Source: Omphalotus guepiniiformis (taxonomy: Eukaryota; Basidiomycota; Agaricomycetes; Agaricales; Omphalotaceae). From it: a stretch of 64,000 nucleotides of DNA. The position numbers were made by a program, and so were the translations under genes. Each line of letters opens with the position of its first letter. Within the stretch, counting starts at the first letter, position 1. Location: NCBI GenBank assembly GCA_028554645.1, contig JAQOOI010000021.1, positions 2,170,001-2,234,000 on the forward strand, given 5' to 3'. The notes under the pieces are model-generated. The model did no database searches. It had not been told where the DNA came from and saw nothing but the letters and a program-made list of their open reading frames with translations. Below, piece after piece: positions 1 through 9,400 of this stretch.

Positions 1-1
1 T

Positions 2-3000
2 TATGAACCTTCAAGTTCTTCTTATAGATCAAAATGGTTTTGTGTTTTAAAGAAAGATGGAAAAAGTTTGAGATTGGTGCATAGTCTGGAACCATTGAAT
101 AAAGTTACTATACAACATTCAGGAATTCCACCAGCTACTGCAGATGTTGCTAGAAACTTTGCAGGAAGAGCATGTCTAGGAACACTGGACATCTTTGTTG
201 GGTATGATGAAAGGTTGATAGATGATGATTCTAGAGACTTAACCACCTTCCAAACACCATTTGGGCCACATAGACTAGTAAAACTGCCTATGGGTTGGAC
301 TAATTCAGTACCTATCTTTCATGATGATGTTACTTTCATTCTAAGAGATGAAATCCCACATGTGACTATACCTTATGTTGATGATGTACCTGTAAGGGGT
401 CCAGCAACAAGATATGAGTTACCAGATGGCAGATATGAAACTATTCCTCAAAACAATGGTATAAGGAGATTTGTATGGGAACATATGCAAAATATGAATA
501 GAGTGATACAAAGAATGAAGTATGTTGGTGGTACATTTTCTGGTACAAAGGCATTCATTTGTGTAAAAGAAGGCATGGTTGTTGGTCACCGTTGTTTATA
601 TGAGGGTCAAGCACCTTCTAATAAGATAGCAGAAGTGGTTACTACATGGCAAAGATTTGACTCTAAAACAGATGTCAGGGCTTTCTTGGGTACTGCTGGC
701 CAACTCAGACAATTTATAAAGGACTATGCTAAAATTGCTGCACCTTTGCAATATTTGACCAGAAATGTTCCATTTGAGATGAAGGCTGAACAATGGGATT
801 CTGTAGTAGCTCTTAAGGAAGCTATCAGAGTTGCACCTTGTTTGAGACCTATAGACTATATGTCAGAAAATGGGATTACACTTGCTGTAGATACCTCTTG
901 GATGGCAGTTGGATATTATATATACCAAACTGACCCAGAAGATCCTAAGAAGAAGTACTTTAACTACTTTGGTTCAATTACATTGAATGAAAGGGAAGCA
1001 AGGTTTTCTCAACCAAAGAGAGAGCTGTATGGTCTGAAATTAGCTTTAGAAGCTTCTTATTACTTGATTTATGGGTGTAGGAATTTGACTGTGGAAACAG
1101 ATGCTAGCTATATAAAGGGCATGTTGGATCATCCCAGTTCAGGTCCTAATGCAACTATAAACAGGTGGATAGAGGATATAAGGAAATATCAGTTTACATT
1201 GGTACATGTTAAGGGAACTTTACATGGACCAGATGGTCTATCTAGAAGGGGTCCTGGAGGTATAACAACTGAAAGACCACCTGTAAATGAGGAAGACTAT
1301 GTAGATGAAGATAATGGAGAACCATTACAGTTTAGAATGCAAAATGAAGAAGATGATATACCACTAGACTTTGAGTCTTTCAGAGATAAAATAGACAATA
1401 GAGGTGGTTATCTTTTTGAAATGGCAAACTCTGAAAATGATTTTGAAGATGATTTGCAAGAATGCATAGAAGAAGAAAGAATTGCAGAATGTTATAGGAT
1501 TAGAGTTTTAGAAGCTCATGGAATGGTGAAGGGTGCTTTTGCTCAAACTTTAGTAATTCCACCAGGAGATCCAGAGTGGAGTAATTCTCATCCTTATAGT
1601 GAGGTACATAGAAGGGATGAAGGAAAGAAGATGGACAATCTTCTACCTTTAATAAAGGATTGGCATCTAGACAAGAACTCAGCTGTTATTAAAAGTTTGA
1701 ATAAAACTGAAAAGAGATCTTTTCTAAGACAAGCTGTTAAGTTCTTTGTTGATAAAGATGGTAAAATGTATAGAAGGAATGAAGAACTAGATGGTCAACA
1801 CAAGTTGGTTGTATCTAAGGCAAAGAGAATGTACATGATGCATGCTGCACATGACAACTTGGGTCATAAAGGGATGTTTGCAACTAAAGCTGTCATAGAC
1901 AAGAGATTTTGGTGGCCAGATATGGAGAAAGATATTAATTGGTTTGTCCAATCATGTCAGGCTTGTCAGAATAGAAAGTTGGAACTTCTGAAAATACCAC
2001 CCACTCTTACTTATACACCTTCTTTGTTTCAAAAGGTTCATGTAGATGTGTTTAAAGTGTCACCACCTAGTAATGGCTGTTCAAATGTTGTTCATGGTAG
2101 ATGTGCATTGTCTTCTTGGTCAGAAGGTAGAGCATTGAAATCAGAGACAGCAAGGTTAATGGGTGAATGGTTCTTTGAAGACATTATCTGTAGATGGGGT
2201 TGCCCTGATGAGGTTATCACTGATAATGCCCCAGCTATGAGAGCAATGTTGAGATGGTTGGAAGAGAAATATGGTATAAAAGGTATTACTATATCTCCAT
2301 ACAATTCTCAAGCCAATGGGAAGATAGAAAGAGCTCATTTTGATATCAGAACTGCTTTGGCAAAAGCAACTGGTGGAGATTTGAAGAGATGGTACTGGTT
2401 TCTGAAACATGTCTTTTGGGCAGATAGAGTGACTGTTAGAAGAGGTCTTGGATGTTCTCCATACTTCATAGTTACTGGGGCAGAGCCAATACTACCTTTG
2501 GATATTGTGGAATCAACTTGGTTGGTTAAACCTCCAGACAGAATTCTGACTCATGAAGAATTACTTGGATTCAGAGCACAAGCTCTAGCTAAGCATAGAA
2601 CTCATGTGAATGAAATGAGAGAAAGAGTAGATGAAAATAAAAGAAAAGCTTTAATAAAGTTTGAACAAGAATATGGAAATACTATAAAGGACTATGACTT
2701 TAAACCAGGAACTCTGGTTCAAGTCAGGAATACTCAGATTGAAAAGAGTTTAGACAGAAAGATGTATCCAAGATATAAGGGTCCCATGATTGTAATCAGA
2801 AGGACAAAGGGTGGATCATATGTTATTGCGGAAATGGATGGGTCAGTGCTCAAAGAAAAAGTTGCAGCATTTAGAGTCCTACCACATGCAGCCAGATACG
2901 AACCTATACAATTGCCAGACAATATTCATGAACTAATAGACTTGGATAGTAAGCAATTGGAAGCTATGATTGAGGATGAAGATAAAGACTTGGTCAAAAA

Positions 3001-3157
3001 TACAGATTATATTTTTGATGCCATACCCAATCTTAGGCTTGAAGGGGACGATTCTGATGAAGACGACAGTGATTCAGATCTTGGGGACAACTTAGAAGAC
3101 AATGAGGAACCAGATTGGGACGAAAGAGTCAAAACCAGGTCAAAAAGACAGACGTGA
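2..3157 (+). CDS. pol: Ty3/Gypsy Pol (RT-RNase H-integrase), element A, 5' end outside window
   Basis: Reverse transcriptase, RNase H and integrase that copy the element RNA and insert the cDNA. The frame is open from base 2, so the N-terminus (and gag/protease) lies left of the window; 1051 residues are visible. The RT catalytic motif YVDDV is near base 374. The RNase H region (TLAVDTSWMAVGYY) starts near 870. The integrase zinc finger (HDNLGHKG, then CQACQ) lies at about 1850-1970. The DDE residues are in HVDVFK, ITDNAP and NGKIERAHF. The C-terminus is acidic, with no chromodomain. No stop or frameshift is seen. It is clearly homologous along its length to element B pol (38914-42987), from which the domain order was checked. 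Base composition is odd: only three CG dinucleotides in the first 3040 bases, whereas the downstream antisense genes are CG-rich. It ends 157 bases from the convergent antisense gene 2. Confidence 0.95.
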   Translation, partial: YEPSSSSYRSKWFCVLKKDGKSLRLVHSLEPLNKVTIQHSGIPPATADVARNFAGRACLGTLDIFVGYDERLIDDDSRDLTTFQTPFGPHRLVKLPMGWTNSVPIFHDDVTFILRDEIPHVTIPYVDDVPVRGPATRYELPDGRYETIPQNNGIRRFVWEHMQNMNRVIQRMKYVGGTFSGTKAFICVKEGMVVGHRCLYEGQAPSNKIAEVVTTWQRFDSKTDVRAFLGTAGQLRQFIKDYAKIAAPLQYLTRNVPFEMKAEQWDSVVALKEAIRVAPCLRPIDYMSENGITLAVDTSWMAVGYYIYQTDPEDPKKKYFNYFGSITLNEREARFSQPKRELYGLKLALEASYYLIYGCRNLTVETDASYIKGMLDHPSSGPNATINRWIEDIRKYQFTLVHVKGTLHGPDGLSRRGPGGITTERPPVNEEDYVDEDNGEPLQFRMQNEEDDIPLDFESFRDKIDNRGGYLFEMANSENDFEDDLQECIEEERIAECYRIRVLEAHGMVKGAFAQTLVIPPGDPEWSNSHPYSEVHRRDEGKKMDNLLPLIKDWHLDKNSAVIKSLNKTEKRSFLRQAVKFFVDKDGKMYRRNEELDGQHKLVVSKAKRMYMMHAAHDNLGHKGMFATKAVIDKRFWWPDMEKDINWFVQSCQACQNRKLELLKIPPTLTYTPSLFQKVHVDVFKVSPPSNGCSNVVHGRCALSSWSEGRALKSETARLMGEWFFEDIICRWGCPDEVITDNAPAMRAMLRWLEEKYGIKGITISPYNSQANGKIERAHFDIRTALAKATGGDLKRWYWFLKHVFWADRVTVRRGLGCSPYFIVTGAEPILPLDIVESTWLVKPPDRILTHEELLGFRAQALAKHRTHVNEMRERVDENKRKALIKFEQEYGNTIKDYDFKPGTLVQVRNTQIEKSLDRKMYPRYKGPMIVIRRTKGGSYVIAEMDGSVLKEKVAAFRVLPHAARYEPIQLPDNIHELIDLDSKQLEAMIEDEDKDLVKNTDYIFDAIPNLRLEGDDSDEDDSDSDLGDNLEDNEEPDWDERVKTRSKRQT

Positions 3158-3313
3158 ACTCGAAGTTGCAACTAGTATCCTTCATTACAAAGTCATCTAG
3201 TCACTACACGACTCTGAGTATGAACATAAGGTATAGTAAGGACAGTGTTTAGGTAGATATAATATATGCCGGACATTTAAAAAGAACGTTGTAAATAAAG
3301 TGGTACCAAGGAA

Positions 3314-4631
3314 CTACTCGTCAGTGGTCATGTCGGTGGTAGAGGTAGAGTCTACTGAGTCCATGGAGTCATCTCCATCCACATCGGAACTACCTTTAAT
3401 GGACTTCTTCTTAATAACTAAGGAAAGATTGTCTGCTAGCTTCTGCATGTCACGATAACGAGCACCGTTGGTTTGAACGATGTGTGCGAGGGTAGAACAC
3501 TCCGTACGAAGGCAATTGTGTATAGCCTTAAGAGATTCGAGCGTGAGCTGGTCGTAATCGTAGTATGGAACGAACGCGAGTGTCTTAAGAACACTGGTGT
3601 GAGCCATATCACGTAGGGCCTTCTCAACTATAAAGAATAATGTCAGAATGTATGTGGAATACTATTAAGTGTGTACTTACAGTCAGTTTCTTCACTAAGG
3701 TTTGAAACAGCTGTTTCCAACTTAAGTCGTTTTTGGCCGGATGTCGCAAAGCCCTTCAAAATGTAGTGGTTAGCCTTCCTGTACGCGCCAGAGGATTGAT
3801 CCAATCCAGGAACTGCTGAGTATGGCATGCTTACAACGGCGTGTTGATTCGCGATAAGTTCTGCTTTACGGAACTAGTAACGATTTAATATAGGTCCGGT
3901 TGAAAATAATGAGTGACTTACAGTAAGATTCTTGATGGCACTAGCTTCTTTAGCACTGCTAGAGTCCTTGGTACCGTCAGTCATCTGTAAGAACAATGTG
4001 TCCAAAATGTTAGTACAAAGTATTAATTACCGGGTGGAAATTACTTACAAGTGCTTCAGCGACAGTTTTGTCGAGAGGAGGGGTAATAATGACTTCAACA
4101 TTGTCGTCGTCGTCACAAACAGCCTTTGACTTGGGAGTTTCCTTCCCCTGGAATAAAGTTAGATAATGAATATAAGTCCGGTAGATAATCGTACCTTGCG
4201 TTTCCGATTGTTACCTTCTTCCTTAGCCTTAGCAACTGCTTCAGCAGCAGCAGCGGCATTCTTGAGACGTTCTTGAACCATACGGTCAAGGTGTTTCTGA
4301 AGTCCGGCTACAGAACGAAGAGGCGACATTTGAGGACGAGCCGCCATAACCGCCTGCAGGGCAGTGACGTTGTCTTCAAACTTCTTGAAGAGTTCGTCGT
4401 CGGCAGCTGTAGTAGCCATATCGAGGGGTTTAACCTTAAACTCGAATTATTATTAAACGCCGGACGATTATTAAAAATGAAATAACGTACCAAGAAGTCA
4501 CAAAGTGTCTTAGCGAATTGGAACATCTCTCCATCAGGAACGTTACGAGCACGGGCACGATCAAAGGTGCCGCGACGAAGTTCCAGCAAAGCAAGCCAGT
4601 CTTCTTTGATGAAAGAGGGAGTAGGGGCCAT
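3314..4631 (-). CDS. Antisense accessory gene 2 of element A (six exons, unknown function)
   Basis: Unrecognised family, found here also in element B (37398-38722). My splice model has exons 4631-4491, 4434-4195, 4147-4049, 3984-3922, 3873-3681 and 3627-3314, with GT..AG introns of 47-64 nt, giving 349 residues. The start MAPTPSFIKEDW is the first ATG. Visible features: an alanine/lysine-rich helical stretch ending RKRK at the end of exon 2 (possible nuclear signal), an acidic DDDD run in exon 3, a helical C-terminal half, and a Ser/Thr/Asp-rich tail. The B homologue has the same exon number and phases, 354 residues, and also an RKRK exon end. That conservation argues for a real, selected protein. 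It is convergent with pol and lies inside the retroelement, so it cannot be a host gene caught at the edge. Function is not inferable from motifs. Confidence 0.8.
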
Positions 4632-4799
4632 TGAGAAAGTAAGAGCTTGTGATAACGAGTTATAGAACGAATGAATGTTGGTTCGATGCAATTTACGATC
4701 CTTACATTTGTTCTTTTATAGCTGAAAAATGTATTGTACCTGGCGGAAAATTTTTGAGGTCGAAAAATCGTCTTCAAATTCTCTTAGGGGTATAATGTT

Positions 4800-4834
4800 C
4801 AGCGGGGGCGCTGAAATTTTTGGTTTGGGGGAGA
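4800..4834 (-). promoter_or_regulatory. Inverted-repeat box plus internal polypurine-like tract, upstream of antisense gene 2 (A)
   Basis: CAGCG-GGGG-CGCTG at 4800-4813 is followed by TTTGGTTTGGGGGAGA at 4819-4834. The tract differs by one base from the polypurine tract at the 3' LTR (7781-7796), and a box of the same design also precedes that one. On the antisense strand the module lies about 170-200 bases upstream of gene 2. It is either a promoter module or a second plus-strand priming tract. The rest of 4632-5324 shows no coding sequence, but several CCGG words. Confidence 0.6.
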
Positions 4835-5324
4835 GGGTGACAAGTTCCGGAAAACTTATCAATATATTTATCATCTGGTGTATATTCATCCTTCAAATTA
4901 AAAGAAACATAAAGAATAAAAAGAATAATAAAGCTAAAAGAATGTAATAACAAAGTTGTGGGCATTTCTTAAAATGGAATTTAAGCGCTGAGTAACAATC
5001 CTTCGATTTTGAATTTCAGCCGGACTTTAGAAAGTCAGCTGTGATTTCGATTTCTTAGAGTCTTAAGGTGTAAAATCCTTCATAATTAAGAAGAGGCACA
5101 CAATAAAAATGATAAATTTTGTACACTAAGTGTCTACAAGCAATGGGTAGAGCTTAAACTTAGGTACAGGCAGCGATAAGGTAATGACAAGGTGTAAAAT
5201 AAATGTTCGATGCGACGCAGCACGACCTACAAAGAAACGAGACCGTCGAGATAAGCGTAAAGAAAGTAATTCAAAAGAAGACGCTGGGGCACGAAATAAT
5301 GAATGAAGGAAGAAAGTCCAGTGC

Positions 5325-7231
5325 CTAAGCTTCTGGACTTACCTCCTCAGATTCCCCAACGCCTGCACTTTGATTAGCGTTTTCTTTGGCCTTATCAAGG
5401 TACGCTTGATCCACTGCGATCGGTTCTCCTTGGTCGTTGACGTCGACGGCGCTGCGAAGACGGAAGTCGTCAACCTTCCAACCGAGCGCGGCAGCCAATA
5501 GCTCCATCTGAGTCTTGTTCGCAAGGAAGTCGGCGTCAGGTTCGAGAGAACGAAGGACGCTACGAGCATCGATGCAAGCATCGCGAAGACGCTGCTGCTC
5601 GGTGTGGATTAACGAACTAAGCCGTTTGGCAGACTCGCGTGCTTGATTCGACTGTCGAACCAGACTATCGAACTCGGTATGAAGCTGTAGAAGATTGGAA
5701 ACGTGCGAGTTGATAACTAGAAAGTTATTAGAAAGATATAATGAAAGGAAAAGGATGAGGACTTACCTGCAGGGTGTTGACGCCCTTCTTGGTATGCTAG
5801 GTCCCGAACCTTCGCCATGCTGTCAAGGGAATACTGGAACGAACATGGGCGTTTCCACTTCTCGCAGACGCTGCACTTATTATCCTCTCCGCGCCAGACG
5901 CACGGTTGACTCAAATTGCCAGTTAAACAGCCAGCGCAGATCGGGTTGAGACTGTAACCCTGGAGAGACCGATTGACAGAGACGAGGTCCTTGAATTTAT
6001 GCCGCAAGCCGGTGGGATCGACGAATTGGAAAGGGATAGTGGCAGCGGCAGAGGCGAAACGTGAATCTCGTGTGAGCGATTTTCGGCTTCCAGTAGGCTG
6101 TTTTAAAAGGTTAATAAAAGGAAGAAAGATGAAAGAAACGATACTTACTGCGTTAGTAGCGTAAGTAATCTCGAACGGATTGGCGGTAACAGTGTCGACA
6201 ACTTCATCGTCTTCACCGGCACTTGCTTCCGTAGCCTAGACAAAGATGAAATAAATAAAAGGAAAATAAGAGCAGTAAAAAGAATACGGACCTCGGGTTT
6301 AATCTTCTTGGGTCTACCACGACCGCGAGCAGGAGCAACCGACTCGGGTTTCCTAGTTGCAGAACGCGTGACGATCTTGGAAGTAGAAGGAGAAGGGTCG
6401 CGTTTCGCCTTCTTTTTAGGAGGGGAAGCGAGCTCGTCTAGCTGCTCGGAATCGTCGGAGTCGGTGGAAGAGGGCGAGTATTCATCCTCGACCGGCGGAT
6501 TTTCAGTAAGAACCTTCACAGGAGGCGCAACTGAAGATGTTTCGGTATCGAGAGGAGCGGAAAACTCAGGCAAGGAATCGAATTGGAAGGAGGCTTCGTT
6601 CTTGAAGTCGTAAGAGTCCACGTCCGGTAATTGTCGAGAAAGAGGAAAAGGCTATAAAGAGAATTAGTAAAGAAAAGGGAAATATAATGAGGGAGCTACC
6701 GAAAGTTTCAGCTGGCGAAGTCGTTTCGTAGTCGCTTTTGGGATAACGAGAGGTTCGAAGTCTTTGTACTCCTTACACTCCTTGTCGCGAAGTAACCAAG
6801 CAAGACGAGAAATAGACCACCAGAAGCAACGGGCGTAATAAGGCAGATCCGTCTCGTTAGCCCAGTCGTCGAAGAAATGAGACTAGAAGGTAGAGATAAA
6901 AATATTAATATAAGGAACAAAGAAAATAAAGAAAATGTCTTACCCAGTCGAGGTATGCGTATGTTAGAGCCTCCAGGACACGGGCACTGGGATAATCGTT
7001 CTCGTAGTCCGGAGATTCGAAGTTGGCGATATAAATTTCGGAAAGTTGGGACTGAATTTTTGTTAACGACTTTTGTAACATATGGTGTCGAACAAGGGGA
7101 AGAGAGACTGGCTCGAAAGAAGGGACAGGATTCTTTGATTTAGCGACGCGTTTTTGAGAGCTTGTTACTTCGACGGTTGGGGCCGTCTTTTTGCTACCGC
7201 GTTTGTCGTCTGTTGGTAGTTTGGGCGCCAT
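5325..7231 (-). CDS. Antisense accessory gene 1 of element A: six-cysteine (Zn2Cys6-like) protein
   Basis: My splice model has exons 7231-6944, 6882-6700, 6651-6292, 6235-6149, 6097-5767 and 5716-5325, with introns of 48-61 nt, giving 546 residues. The start is MAPKLPTDDKR; an ATG-initiated upstream extension (from about 7456) is less likely because B lacks it. Exon 3 encodes an acidic Ser-rich stretch, then basic PPKKKAKR and an AT-hook-like RGRGRPKK. Exon 5 encodes C-x2-C-x8-C-x8-C-x2-C-x6-C (CAGC...CSVC...C). Exon 6 encodes a long helical, coiled-coil-like region and the motif AAALGWKVDDF. B gene 1 has the same six exons, cysteine cluster and GAGLGWDMSVLD at the matching place. Known: six cysteines in this layout bind two zinc ions in fungal Gal4-type DNA-binding proteins. 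Inference: a nuclear DNA-binding protein made from the antisense strand of the element. Confidence 0.82.
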
Positions 7232-7761
7232 TGGAGCAAACGAAGAAGGGAGAGAATGAAGCCAACACAGAAGAAGAATAGAACGATTAAAAGAAGTAGA
7301 ATGCAAGTCAGAAGAGAAAGAACGAAGTTCCGGCTCGCTCTGTAAATTTTGAGAGTCGGAGGGAGAGGAATCATAAGAAGAAAGAAAAAGCGAAGTTGAG
7401 CCCATATATAATGAAGTGACGGGCGTGAAAAGCAAAAAGATGTGAATAAAAGACATGACAACGTATAAGGTAATAATGACTCACCTATGATGGGAAACAG
7501 CTCGTGTTGAGGGCCGATATTCCAGAAAAACTTTAAAATGAGCGAGTTAGGAAAACACACTTCTGAGTTCGTGAGGCCAAAGCTGTTTGTATTCAGTTCC
7601 GGCAGTTCGGCAAAAAGTCACGTGATCGTGCCATAGCGGCTTTCGATCCGGTGTTTGAATAATGGAATATTGACCGGATGAATAATGTTGAAGGAAAATT
7701 TTATTGAACTCTTAACAACTGCTGTACTATAAAATAAAGTCAGTAGATTGGCTGAAGAATT
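7232..7761. other. Non-coding leader between antisense gene 1 and the 3' polypurine tract (A)
   Basis: About 530 bases with no convincing conserved reading frame. It is the counterpart of 34244-34717 in element B and probably holds the promoter and 5' leader of antisense gene 1. Confidence 0.5.
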
Positions 7762-7796
7762 GACCGGGGACGGTCAAGATTTTAGTTTGGGGGAGA
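7762..7796 (-). promoter_or_regulatory. Inverted-repeat box and 3' polypurine tract of element A
   Basis: GACCG-GGGA-CGGTC (7762-7775) lies just before TTTAGTTTGGGGGAGA (7781-7796), which abuts the LTR start. The polypurine tract primes plus-strand DNA synthesis in this superfamily. The box is an everted CCG-N4-CGG, a layout used by Zn2Cys6 factors, and the identical 14-mer (as reverse complement) occupies the same place in element B (34230-34243). On the antisense strand it is upstream of gene 1. Confidence 0.7.
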
Positions 7797-9173
7797 TGAT
7801 GCGCCGATTTTCGGCACCTGCATTAAATGCCAGGTGATTAGTCATTTTAGGCATTTGCAGTGAGGTATTAGAGGGTTGAAAGGTGCCCGCCTTGTCAATC
7901 AAAATGTGTTGTGATTTGAGTAATAAAGCATGTTCTATTACCTACGGTACAACATGTGTATCAAGGTTCTAGGCTAGTCAGTACAGTTGTGATGTAGAGA
8001 ATTGTTCAATAGTCATCCACTGTTGAATCAGACTCACCCAATCTCGTAATGAGAACTCTGACATCACAACGTCAATTGCATCATATAACTATTAGGGGAA
8101 CATCTTCCTCCGGTCAATAAAGAATAAAAACCCGGCGGAAACTAAAAATGGATGGGACGCGAAATAGAGTCGAAATAATGGATCTAGAATAGTTTTGGGG
8201 TATTTACTCCTTAATTAATCGCCAGGAACAAAAGTGGATCGAGGAAATTTGCTTCGATTAATTGTCCGGTGAAAATTGCTTGACAAGAAACCGGTTAGGA
8301 GGTGTAAAAACTCGATCAGTAAAATTTCTCGGAATACTACTGAATTGAAGGAGTTCCTTTAACGAAACAATGTGATACTTTGAGGGGTATAATTTCTATC
8401 AGGTGATTAATCCTATGGAACCCGGATGCCCGAGAAATGTCAAGGAAATCCGTAAAAATGAAATAAAGGGGCTGAATAGTGACTATAATAAAAATAATGG
8501 AATTAAAACGCATTTTTGAGGTTTTGCCTCATAAAATAGATCTATACAAGTAATAATGGACATACTTGACACAGATACTTACAACCTACATACACGGATA
8601 TAGGTATATATATAAAACAGGACAGTTTAGCTATAATTTCCGTTTTTATTAATTTTGGACTGGCAGTATGTATAAAAGGGCAGTAACCTGGAGAGAGAAA
8701 ATCCAGGAGAGTACCATAGAGTCACAGGGTCACTGGGGATCGTCTTTATAACGTGAATCGTGCCTGTGAAGGGAAATCCTACCAAAAACATAAAGTTGCC
8801 CTGGTCTGTTTATAGTCCGGTGTTTATTGCGATATTGTATAAAGATCATTGTTGGTTGAATTGAACTGGTTGTGTTATTGGAATTGGTTGTTTGATCTTG
8901 TGGTCAATTGGTTGTGATTGTGCAGTGAACACCTGTCTTGTTCAAAACCGTCTTGTGCTACTTTTTGCCTTAGTGCATTTTAAAAGCTCAGCTATAAAGT
9001 TCTTGTGATAAAGATATAAAGTTCTAATAAAGAAGCCATAAGTTTGGTCGTGCGGAACCTTCGACAACACCCCCTCAGACTCGCACCTTTCGAGTGACTT
9101 GGTTGTTTTGGTTGTTTTTGGGTTTTTGTTCATTAGCCCTTTAGCAGTTCATTTCCCCGATTCATTCTCATCA
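7797..9173 (+). repeat. 3' LTR of element A (1377 bp)
   Basis: Begins TGATGCGCCG directly after the polypurine tract and ends CTCATCA. A near-identical reverse-complement copy occupies 23905-25283, which fixes both ends. The 3' flank is GCGG (9174-9177); the 5' LTR is outside the window. Confidence 0.92.
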
Positions 9174-9400
9174 GCGGGTTTCGCCGAAGTCTGACATGGC
9201 CATCACATGCGGATGTAAATGTATTGACTGGCGATCAATTGAGAAAAGTTTTGCCTAATGGCAGTCTGTGAGACGTGATATTGTGATATTGAACAGTATG
9301 AAATGAGCTTCTATGACAAATCTGCTTGTAATAATTGTATCTAACTCAATTTGGCCAATCTGGTACGATCGAGGACGATCTTATTTTACTTTGGAGGAGA
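9174..9400 (+). other. 3' internal remnant of LTR element R
   Basis: Sequence between the A LTR and the R LTR, ending in a purine-rich TTGGAGGAGA that looks like the polypurine tract of an R element read on the + strand. A appears to have inserted into this element. No coding sequence seen. Confidence 0.5.
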
